DNA of 5,983 nt, taken from contig JAJNDJ010000069.1 in NCBI GenBank assembly GCA_021156345.1, positions 1 through 5,983 on the forward strand, in the 5' to 3' direction. Below are positions 1 through 5,331 of the stretch, in pieces (the stretch's first letter is position 1; each line of letters starts with the position of its first letter). The notes under the pieces are model-generated. The model saw nothing but the letters and a program-made list of their open reading frames with translations, did not search any database and had not been told where the DNA came from. The position numbers were made by a program, and so were the translations under genes. Source of the DNA: Rubrobacteraceae bacterium (lineage in GTDB: Bacteria > Actinomycetota > Rubrobacteria > Rubrobacterales > Rubrobacteraceae).

Positions 1-165
1 CTCAACTATCTTTTCGACGCGGAGAACGAGGAAATGGGGCTGGGGCGCCTTTTCCGGCGCGCGCTCGTCCCTGGCGGCGTCTTCGTCTTCGACGTGCTTG
101 GTCCTGGGCAGGTGCCGTCAGGGACCAGGGAGAGGGGTTTCCGCGTGGCGCGTAAACCGGCATGA
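1..165 (+). CDS. Class I SAM-dependent methyltransferase, C-terminal remnant (5' end outside window)
   Basis: Frame 1 is open from the left edge to TGA at 163-165 and gives 54 residues. It starts LNYLFD and contains LVPGGVFVFDV (about residues 22-32), the loop and strand (LxPGG-x-F-x-FD) that follow the SAM-binding core in class I methyltransferases, so the family call is fairly safe; the substrate cannot be told. In relatives I know with the FDVxGPG signature, roughly 80-120 further residues follow (an EGEDW-type strand, an ITTFR-type strand and a C-terminal helix). Here the protein ends about 20 residues after the FDV strand, and neither other forward frame down to the next gene resumes the fold. 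It may be a truncated or decaying gene, or a short variant. The next gene starts 43 nt downstream. Confidence 0.65.
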   Translation, partial: LNYLFDAENEEMGLGRLFRRALVPGGVFVFDVLGPGQVPSGTRERGFRVARKPA

Positions 166-208
166 GGCAGCGAGAATAGGGAAGCGCCGAGCGGGTATAT
201 AGAGGGGT

Positions 209-1069
209 ATGCCGGAGCTGCCAGAGGTCGAGACCATAAAAGAAGACCTGCGCCAGCTGGTCGCCGGCTCTGTGATAGAGCGGGCCAGGGTCATCGATTC
301 CTCGCTTGTGGAGCAGCCTTCGGCGGAAGAGTTCGTAAGCCGGCTCGAAGGTGTCCGAATCACAGGAGCGCGGCGGCGGGCCAAGCACCTCATCGTGGAA
401 CTTGGCTCAGGGGACTCGCTGGTGTTCCAGCTCAAGATCGGGGGCCAGCTCCTGCTCGTGCCGCCCGTCGAGGAGCCTGAGACCGCGCTCATGCTCGTCC
501 TGGATCTCGACGGTGAGAGGAGGCTCTTCCTGCGCGACGAGACGGGCTTCACGCGGGCGCGCCTGCTCGACGCGGACGGACTCCAGGAGCGGCTCTCCCC
601 GCTGGGACCAGAGCCCCTAGAAGAAGAGTTCGACGCGGGATATCTGCAACGTGCCATCGGTTCGCGGAGGGCCCAGATAAAGCCCCTGCTCCTGGATCAG
701 AAAGTCGTCTCCGGCATAGGGAACATCTACGCCGATGAAATCCTGTACGATGCGAGGCTGCATCCGAGGCGCAAGGCAAACACGCTTTCGGAGGGCGAAT
801 GGGAGGCGCTGCACGCGGCGACCCGGTCCAACCTGGCGGCCGGCGTAGAGCATCGGGGCACCACTGTGCGGCTCTACAAGGATGTATTGGACCGGCCGGG
901 CGAGCATCAGAACTACCTGCGGGTCTTCGAGAAGCACGGGCGGCCGTGTCCGGGGTGTAGAGGAGAGGTGGTTCGGGAAAAGGTAAGTGGGAGACCGACG
1001 CACTTCTGTCCTGCTTGCCAGCCGGAGGATAGCCCCGGAGGAGGGGGAAGGTTAGAATCGTTGTGGTAG
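209..1069 (+). CDS. mutM: Formamidopyrimidine-DNA glycosylase (Fpg/MutM family, bifunctional glycosylase/AP lyase)
   Basis: The family removes oxidised purines such as 8-oxoguanine and formamidopyrimidines from DNA and nicks the abasic strand. The 286-residue length is close to normal (about 270-290). The start is fixed by the MPELPEVET N-terminus: Pro2 is the Schiff-base nucleophile and Glu3 the general acid. Lys59 matches the conserved beta-hairpin lysine. The H2TH region runs from about 150 to 190 with IKPLLLDQ and GIGNIYADE (Asn172), and a C-terminal zinc finger uses Cys247, Cys250, Cys267 and Cys270 with Arg262 in the GRPT hairpin. GAGGGG (202-207) lies only 1 nt before the ATG. Unusual points: the HLGMTG-type motif reads QLKIGG (74-79) and the DPRRF-type loop reads DETGF (110-114), so two of the three usual void-filling residues are changed. 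The gene ends in tandem stops (TAG TAA), 21 nt before lpdA, so they are probably co-transcribed. Confidence 0.93.
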   Translation: MPELPEVETIKEDLRQLVAGSVIERARVIDSSLVEQPSAEEFVSRLEGVRITGARRRAKHLIVELGSGDSLVFQLKIGGQLLLVPPVEEPETALMLVLDLDGERRLFLRDETGFTRARLLDADGLQERLSPLGPEPLEEEFDAGYLQRAIGSRRAQIKPLLLDQKVVSGIGNIYADEILYDARLHPRRKANTLSEGEWEALHAATRSNLAAGVEHRGTTVRLYKDVLDRPGEHQNYLRVFEKHGRPCPGCRGEVVREKVSGRPTHFCPACQPEDSPGGGGRLESLW

Positions 1070-1090
1070 TAAACGTGAAAGGAGCCAAGG

Positions 1091-2584
1091 GTGGCTGATC
1101 AGTTCGACCTCGTGGTAATCGGCGGCGGGAACGGTGGATACATACCGGCGATCCGGGCCAGCCAGCTGGGAATGAGCGTAGCCCTCATCGAGAAGCGGGA
1201 GGGCGGGCATCTCGGAGGGACGTGCCTGAACTTGGGCTGCATCCCGACCAAAGCCTTGCTCCAGACGGCCCATCTATTGCACGACGCCAGAAACGGCGAA
1301 GAGTACGGGGTCAAGGTCGGCGAGGTGGAGTTCGACTACCCGCAGGCGGCCAAGCGTCGCGAACAGGTCGTCAGCCAGCTCAGACGCGGCGTGCAGGGCC
1401 TGATGAAGAAGAACAAGGTCACCGTTTACAACGGTGTAGGCAGCTTCGTCGAGCCCAAGAAGATAAAGGTAGAGACCGAAGACGGCGAGGAGGAGCTCGA
1501 AGCGAAGAACGTCCTGATCTCCACCGGCTCGGCAGTCAACACCCTGCCAGGCCTGGAGTTCGATCATGAGAAGATCATCTCCTCAGACGACATCGTCACC
1601 AACGACGAGGACTACCCTCAGTCCGTGATCATCCTCGGGTCGGGTGCTGTCGGCGTCGAGTTCGCGAGCATGTACAACGATTTCGGCACCGAGGTGACCA
1701 TCGTCGAGATCCTGGACCGTCTCGTGCCGCTGGAGGACCCGGAGATCTCCGAGGCACTCAAGAAGGAGTTCGAGAACCGCGGCATAACAGTTCTCACCAG
1801 CACCAAAGCCGACCCGGAGAGCCTAGAGAAGACTGACAGTGGCATCAAGATCAAAGTGGCAGGCGCAGAATCAGGCGAACAGGAGGAGACGGAGGGCGAA
1901 GGCGGCTCCTACGGCGGCGAGGACCCGCCCACCGGTGAGGCCAGCGAATCTAGTGGCGACACCCTGGAGGCCGAGGCGTTGCTCGTCGCAGTCGGACGGA
2001 AGACCGTTATCGAGGACCTCAACCTCGACGCGACCGGCGTCGAGGTCGATGAGCGCGGCATCGTCCAGGTGGATGGGTACGGGCGGACCTCCGAGGACGG
2101 CGTGTACGCGGCGGGAGACGTAGTCGGGGGTTTCTGGCTCGCCCACGAGGCCGGACACGAGGGTATCATCGCCGTCGAGCACATGGCCGGCGAGGACCCG
2201 ATGCCCAAGGACAGGAACCTCGTCCCGCGTGTAACCTTCTGCAGGCCCGAGGTGGCCTCTTTCGGGCTCACCAAGGCGGAGGCCGAGGAGGAAGGTTACG
2301 AGGTCAGGGAGACGAAGTTCCCCTTCAGGGCTATAGGCAAGGCGCTTATCGAAGGGGAGGTCAACGGGTTCTTCAAGGTCGTCGCCGACGAGGAGACAGA
2401 TCTGATCCTCGGGATGCACGCCATAGGGCCGAAGGTCACGGATCTCATCACCGAGGGCGTCTTCGCCAAGCTCGTCGAGGGCACCCCAGAGGAGATCGGT
2501 ATGACCATGCATCCCCACCCGAGCCTCTCTGAAGTCGTCGGGGAAGCCGCGATGGCCGCGGAGGGACACCCAATTCATATATAG
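1091..2584 (+). CDS. lpdA: Dihydrolipoyl dehydrogenase (E3) with an acidic insertion
   Basis: This cytosolic FAD enzyme reoxidises dihydrolipoyl groups of 2-oxoacid dehydrogenase complexes and the glycine cleavage system, passing electrons to NAD+. The start is GTG with AAAGGAG at 1078-1084, 6 nt upstream. Domains in order: N-terminal FAD motif GGGNGG (residues 11-16), redox disulfide in GGTCLNLGCIPTK (Cys45, Cys50), NAD motif GSGAVG (183-188), second FAD contact in AAGDVVGG (340-347), and C-terminal interface domain with the catalytic pair His476-Glu481 in HPHPSLSE. The spacing of the two cysteines and the His-Glu pair favour E3 over glutathione or mercuric reductase. At 497 residues it is about 30 longer than usual; the excess is a Glu/Gly/Ser-rich stretch at about 257-291, just before the LLVAVGRK strand. 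lipA and lipB downstream support a role in lipoate metabolism. Confidence 0.95.
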   Translation: MADQFDLVVIGGGNGGYIPAIRASQLGMSVALIEKREGGHLGGTCLNLGCIPTKALLQTAHLLHDARNGEEYGVKVGEVEFDYPQAAKRREQVVSQLRRGVQGLMKKNKVTVYNGVGSFVEPKKIKVETEDGEEELEAKNVLISTGSAVNTLPGLEFDHEKIISSDDIVTNDEDYPQSVIILGSGAVGVEFASMYNDFGTEVTIVEILDRLVPLEDPEISEALKKEFENRGITVLTSTKADPESLEKTDSGIKIKVAGAESGEQEETEGEGGSYGGEDPPTGEASESSGDTLEAEALLVAVGRKTVIEDLNLDATGVEVDERGIVQVDGYGRTSEDGVYAAGDVVGGFWLAHEAGHEGIIAVEHMAGEDPMPKDRNLVPRVTFCRPEVASFGLTKAEAEEEGYEVRETKFPFRAIGKALIEGEVNGFFKVVADEETDLILGMHAIGPKVTDLITEGVFAKLVEGTPEEIGMTMHPHPSLSEVVGEAAMAAEGHPIHI

Positions 2585-2613
2585 GTTTCGGGCATCAGCC
2601 GTCAGGTGGGGCT

Positions 2614-2638
2614 TTGGGCCAACCAGCCACGTGGCGCC
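2614..2638. repeat. Cluster of short overlapping palindromes in the lpdA-lipA gap
   Basis: The 159-nt gap between lpdA and lipA contains TTGGGCCAA (2614-2622), the perfect 10-bp palindrome GCCACGTGGC (2626-2635) and the overlapping GGCGCC (2633-2638). There is no T tract, so this is not a canonical intrinsic terminator; the symmetry could be an operator or simply chance in GC-rich DNA. Further along, TACCAT at 2707-2712 resembles a -10 element for lipA, but no convincing -35 lies at the right distance, so I do not call a promoter. Confidence 0.25.
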
Positions 2639-2743
2639 AACGTCGCTCCAGGCCTTCCCATTCCGCTCTGAGATAGGCGACACGGCACGGGTCTGCCTCC
2701 GTGCGATACCATAGGCGCAGAATGCGAAGTAGATAGGAGCGCT

Positions 2744-3784
2744 GTGGCCCGCAGACAGATCAAGCTGAAGGTATTGGACGATGGTACGAAGACCTTCGAG
2801 GTCCGACACCGTTGGGAAGACAGGCCCGTGCCCCCGCCGCCCGACGGAACACCGACGGAGTACCTGCCCTTCCGGCAGCAGGCGAGGGGAGTCCCTGGCG
2901 CGCACGGTCGTCCTGAATGGCTCAAGGCGCGCATCCCGGACGGCGAGGTCTACCGCGATATCAAGGAGACTATGCGCGGCCTGAACCTCCACACGGTCTG
3001 TGAGGAGGCCCGCTGCCCGAACATCGGCGAGTGTTGGAACAACCGCACTGCCACCTTCATGATCCTCGGCAATGTCTGTACCCGTTCCTGCGGCTTCTGC
3101 GCCGTGCTCACGGGCAAGCCAACCGAGCTAGATCTCGACGAGCCCTATCGCGTCGCCGACGCCGCAAAGAAGATGGGCCTTGAGCACGCTGTGATCACGA
3201 GCGTGAACCGCGACGAGCTCGCGGACGGCGGGGCCTCGATCTTCGCCGGGACGATACGTGCGATCAGGGAAGTAGTCCCAGGCTGCGCCGTCGAGGTCCT
3301 GACCCCCGATTTCAAGGGCGATCGCGAAGCGGTCAAGACCGTCATAGACGCCCGTCCTGACACCTTCAACCACAACATCGAGACGGTACCCCGCCTCTAC
3401 TTCGCGGTCCGACCGCAGGCCAAGTACGGACGCTCCCTGGAGGTGCTGCGCTACGCCAAGGAGCTGAACCCTGACGGCCTGACCAAGAGCGGCTTTATGG
3501 TGGGGTTGGGCGAGGTCGAAGAAGAGATCCAAAGGACAATGCGCGATCTGCGCGATCACGAGGTAGACATCCTGACCATCGGCCAGTATCTCAGGCCCTC
3601 TGAGAACCACCTGCCGATGAGCCGCTACTACACGCCCAAAGAGTTCGCCGACCTCCGGAAGTACGGCTTCTCACTGGGATTCAAGCACGTCGAGAGCGGT
3701 CCGCTGGTCCGCAGCTCCTACCACGCCCACGAACAGACCTCAGACGCCAGAAAGAGCCCCGCGGCAGGCGTCGCGAGCGTCTAG
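2744..3784 (+). CDS. lipA: Lipoyl synthase (radical SAM)
   Basis: LipA inserts sulfur at C6 and C8 of protein-bound octanoyl groups, giving the lipoyl cofactor; it works after LipB. The GTG start has AGGAG at 2735-2739, 4 nt upstream. The 346-residue product carries both cluster motifs: [12 protein letters not shown] (Cys86, Cys91, Cys97), which binds the auxiliary 4Fe-4S cluster that donates sulfur, and CTRSCGFC (Cys112, Cys116, Cys119), which binds the radical SAM cluster. The C-terminal RSSY motif (323-326) supplies the serine ligand of the auxiliary cluster. VNRDEL (154-159) and [11 protein letters not shown] (209-219) are also typical of the family. An N-terminal extension of about 55 residues, basic then proline-rich, precedes the usual PEWLK start of homology; it has coding-like codons and no better internal start with a ribosome binding site. 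lipB follows after 9 nt. Confidence 0.97.
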   Translation: MARRQIKLKVLDDGTKTFEVRHRWEDRPVPPPPDGTPTEYLPFRQQARGVPGAHGRPEWLKARIPDGEVYRDIKETMRGLNLHTVCEEARCPNIGECWNNRTATFMILGNVCTRSCGFCAVLTGKPTELDLDEPYRVADAAKKMGLEHAVITSVNRDELADGGASIFAGTIRAIREVVPGCAVEVLTPDFKGDREAVKTVIDARPDTFNHNIETVPRLYFAVRPQAKYGRSLEVLRYAKELNPDGLTKSGFMVGLGEVEEEIQRTMRDLRDHEVDILTIGQYLRPSENHLPMSRYYTPKEFADLRKYGFSLGFKHVESGPLVRSSYHAHEQTSDARKSPAAGVASV

Positions 3785-3793
3785 AGCCCGGTC

Positions 3794-4456
3794 ATGACCC
3801 TGGAGAAGCAGACCCCGGCCACGACTACCGTCGAGGTCCGGCGGCTGCCCGGATTGACGCCTTACGCGGAAGCCTGGGATCTCCAGAAGGATCTCGTGCG
3901 GCTCAGGAAGAACGAAGGGATCCCCGACACCTTTATCCTGTGCGAGCACCCGCCGGTCTACACGGTTGGAAGAGCGGCCAGGGACGCGGGGAACCTGGGC
4001 GCCGGAGAAGAGTACCTCAGGGCTCTGGGGGCCGAGGTTTTCTGGAGCGACAGGGGAGGGGATGCGACCTTCCACGGTCCTGGTCAGATAGTGGGGTACC
4101 CGATCCTGCGCCTCGAAATCCGTGACACCCATGCTTACCTCCGCGAACTCGAAGGGCTCCTCATCGGGGTGCTCGCAGACTACGGGCTCGAAGGCTGGCA
4201 CCATCCTGACTACACGGGTGTATGGGTAGGGCAGAACAAGATCGCCGCCATCGGCGTGAAGTTCTCGTCTGGTTGGATCACCTCACACGGCTTCGCCCTG
4301 AATGTGAAGACAGACCTGAGCTGGTTCGACCGCATCACCCCCTGCGGTATAAAGGAGTTCGGCGTCACGAGCCTGAGCCGGGAACTCGACCACAACATCT
4401 CCCTCGCTGAAGTGGAAGACATGATCGTCGACCGCTTTCTCCAAACATTCAGGTAG
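3794..4456 (+). CDS. lipB: Lipoyl(octanoyl) transferase
   Basis: LipB transfers octanoate from acyl carrier protein to the target lysine of lipoyl domains (E2 subunits, GcvH), forming a thioester on its own cysteine on the way; LipA then adds sulfur. The 220-residue product is of normal length. It has the family signature RGGDATFHGPGQIVGYP (residues 87-103), the catalytic lysine Lys149 in NKIAAIG, and the catalytic cysteine Cys184 in TPCGI, with SHGFALNV (164-171) between them. The early ILCEHPPVYTVGR (48-60) is also characteristic. The ATG start is 9 nt after the lipA stop and has no strong Shine-Dalgarno of its own, which suggests translational coupling to lipA. A lipoate ligase is unlikely, because that family has a different motif layout. 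Confidence 0.96.
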   Translation: MTLEKQTPATTTVEVRRLPGLTPYAEAWDLQKDLVRLRKNEGIPDTFILCEHPPVYTVGRAARDAGNLGAGEEYLRALGAEVFWSDRGGDATFHGPGQIVGYPILRLEIRDTHAYLRELEGLLIGVLADYGLEGWHHPDYTGVWVGQNKIAAIGVKFSSGWITSHGFALNVKTDLSWFDRITPCGIKEFGVTSLSRELDHNISLAEVEDMIVDRFLQTFR

Positions 4457-4465
4457 TTTGGAGCG

Positions 4466-4500
4466 GCTGAAAATCAGCGCCCACCAGGCGGCCATCCGCC
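4466..4500. terminator. Two small tandem hairpins in the convergent gap (possible terminator)
   Basis: Between the convergent ends of lipB (4456) and the transporter gene (4548) lie GCTGA-AAA-TCAGC (4466-4478) and GGCGG-CCAT-CCGCC (4487-4500), each a perfect 5-bp stem. The position suits a bidirectional transcription stop, but neither hairpin is followed by a T run on either strand, so intrinsic termination is uncertain. Confidence 0.35.
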
Positions 4501-4547
4501 CCGATCCAACGCACGTTTCGCCGTAATCGAACGAAGAAGCCGACCGC

Positions 4548-5072
4548 TTATGCGCTGCCGATCAGAATACCCGAGGTGAAGACGAGCGCACCGCCGAGGA
4601 TGACTTGCATCGCTGACATGAGGAAGCTCATGTCGAAGTAACGGTAGCGGATAAAGGAGATGGCGAGCAGCTCCAGACCAACCACCCCAAAAGCTACGTA
4701 GAGCGCCAGATTGACGTGCGGGATGAGGAAAGGCAAGGTATGCAGGATGCCGCCTACAAACGTGGCGAGGCCCGTGATCGCACCTCGTACGTGAGGGCTC
4801 CCGCGCCCGGTGAGCGACCCATCGTCAGAAAGGCCCTCCGAGAAGCCCATGCTGATACCAGCCCCCACCGCGGCCGCAAGCCCGACCAGAAACGTGATCC
4901 TCGGGTCCCTCGTCGCAAAAGCCGTCGCAAACAGCGGCGCCAACGTAGATACCGATCCATCCATCAAACCGACCAGGGCCGGTTGAACGACCCGTAACAC
5001 GAAGTTCTTGCTGTGTCCCGAGACCGTCATCTCCCGGCCCCCAAGTCCCAAGCGCTCTAGCCAGGCCGCCAA
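4548..5072 (-). CDS. VIT/CCC1-family membrane transporter, similar to the membrane domain of MbfA (probable iron/manganese export)
   Basis: The product is 174 residues with about five hydrophobic helices (roughly 30-52, 59-77, 96-117, 121-142 and 152-173), as expected for VIT/CCC1 proteins, which move Fe2+ or Mn2+ across membranes. The diagnostic stretch is [13 protein letters not shown] (34-46), followed by [19 protein letters not shown] (61-79) and [12 protein letters not shown] (82-93). These resemble the C-terminal domain of membrane-bound ferritin MbfA, but the ferritin-like N-terminal domain is missing. The start is TTG at 5070-5072, with GGGAG (minus strand, 5081-5085) 8 nt upstream. 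The frame stays open for 16 more codons upstream, to TAG at 5121-5123, with no ATG, GTG or TTG, so TTG is the only standard start. A promoter lies at 5114-5141. Substrate and direction are inferred from the family. Confidence 0.87.
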   Translation of the reverse strand: MAAWLERLGLGGREMTVSGHSKNFVLRVVQPALVGLMDGSVSTLAPLFATAFATRDPRITFLVGLAAAVGAGISMGFSEGLSDDGSLTGRGSPHVRGAITGLATFVGGILHTLPFLIPHVNLALYVAFGVVGLELLAISFIRYRYFDMSFLMSAMQVILGGALVFTSGILIGSA

Positions 5073-5113
5073 ATACTCTGCTCCCGAATACTCGATGTAT
5101 AACCCACCCCAAG

Positions 5114-5141
5114 ATTCTAACTATACTTAGCTATAAATCAA
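5114..5141 (-). promoter_or_regulatory. Predicted sigma-70-type promoter of the VIT-family transporter gene
   Basis: Read on the minus strand, TTGATT (5136-5141) and TAGAAT (5114-5119) are separated by 16 nt. They match the -35 (4/6) and -10 (5/6) consensus in an AT-rich island within GC-rich DNA. A start about 7 nt downstream would leave a leader of roughly 35 nt containing the GGGAG ribosome binding site and the TTG start. Confidence 0.6.
5117..5130. promoter_or_regulatory. Near-perfect palindrome overlapping the transporter promoter (candidate operator)
   Basis: CTAACTATACTTAG is a 14-bp palindrome with one mismatched pair, lying over the -10 element and the -10/-35 spacer of the predicted transporter promoter. 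The minus-strand extension contains TAGCTAAG, which resembles one half of the DtxR/IdeR iron box (TWAGGTWAG); the other half matches poorly. Overlap with the core promoter would suit a repressor. Assignment to any regulator is a guess. Confidence 0.3.
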
Positions 5142-5162
5142 GAACGATTATTGTTATTGGTT

Positions 5163-5175
5163 AATGGGAATCATT
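5163..5175. promoter_or_regulatory. Fur/Zur-like palindrome upstream of the transporter promoter
   Basis: AATG-GGAAT-CATT is an inverted repeat with 4-bp arms and a 5-nt centre. The wider sequence TTAATGGGAATCATTT resembles Fur-family boxes (TAATGA-type half sites facing CATTA). It lies about 22 nt upstream of the -35 of the minus-strand promoter. On the other strand it sits between a weak -35-like TTGGTT (5157-5162) and a weak -10-like GATAGG (5179-5184). A metal-responsive role would fit the neighbouring metal transporter, but the site is short. Confidence 0.3.
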
Positions 5176-5200
5176 TGCGATAGGGGAGATGTGGTCGGGT

Positions 5201-5234
5201 AAGCCCGCCTCATCCATCGCTTTCGCGGGTTTTT
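5201..5234 (+). terminator. Rho-independent terminator-like hairpin with T tract, plus strand
   Basis: AAGCCCGC (5201-5208) pairs with GCGGGTTT (5225-5232), 8 pairs including one G-U, around a 16-nt loop; the T run is 5230-5234. The T run marks plus-strand transcripts only, yet no plus-strand gene lies between lipB and this point. CCCG at 5204-5207 can instead pair with CGGG at 5196-5199 in an upstream hairpin (5188-5214), which would prevent the terminator stem from forming. Confidence 0.45.
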
Positions 5235-5331
5235 CAGCCCCGTGCGTAAGGCTCAGGTCCAAGGCACGACGAGTCGTCGGCCTCTCAGACTTTGGCAACC
5301 AAAAAGCTGACTGGCTGAATTGCTGACTGCC

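Larger units (their letters stand above)
5142..5331. other. Gap between transporter promoter and acetyltransferase gene; no gene recognised
   Basis: No convincing gene is seen here. Besides the Fur-like palindrome and the terminator-like hairpin, the stretch has the inverted repeat CGACGA-G-TCGTCG (5267-5279), a direct repeat of GCTGACTG (5306-5313 and 5322-5329), and CTGCC-CTA-GGCAG (5327-5339) straddling the stop codon of the acetyltransferase gene. On the minus strand the frame stays open for 56 codons past that stop to TAA at 5161-5163, but its third codon positions are clearly less GC-rich than in the neighbouring genes. It may be a decayed sequence of other origin. Confidence 0.4.

Noticed and set aside
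118..657. A 179-codon minus-strand open frame opposite mutM
   Set aside because: The translation is Ser/Arg-rich low complexity, typical of an antisense frame of GC-rich DNA, and mutM on the other strand is certain.
1871..2992. A 373-codon open frame on the minus strand opposite lpdA and the start of lipA
   Set aside because: It lies antisense to two well-identified genes, shows no recognisable motif, and long antisense frames are expected opposite GC-rich coding sequence.
4716..4997. A 93-codon plus-strand open frame opposite the transporter gene
   Set aside because: Its very Arg-rich translation is the complement of membrane helices with strong family motifs.
5267..5279. CGACGA-G-TCGTCG inverted repeat as a terminator for the minus-strand acetyltransferase gene
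   Set aside because: No T run follows on the minus strand, and the one-base centre leaves only about four RNA pairs around a five-nt loop.
5306..5329. Direct repeat of GCTGACTG, 16 nt apart
   Set aside because: Only two 8-nt copies, with no flanking element or inverted ends; not enough to call an attachment site, insertion-sequence scar or array.
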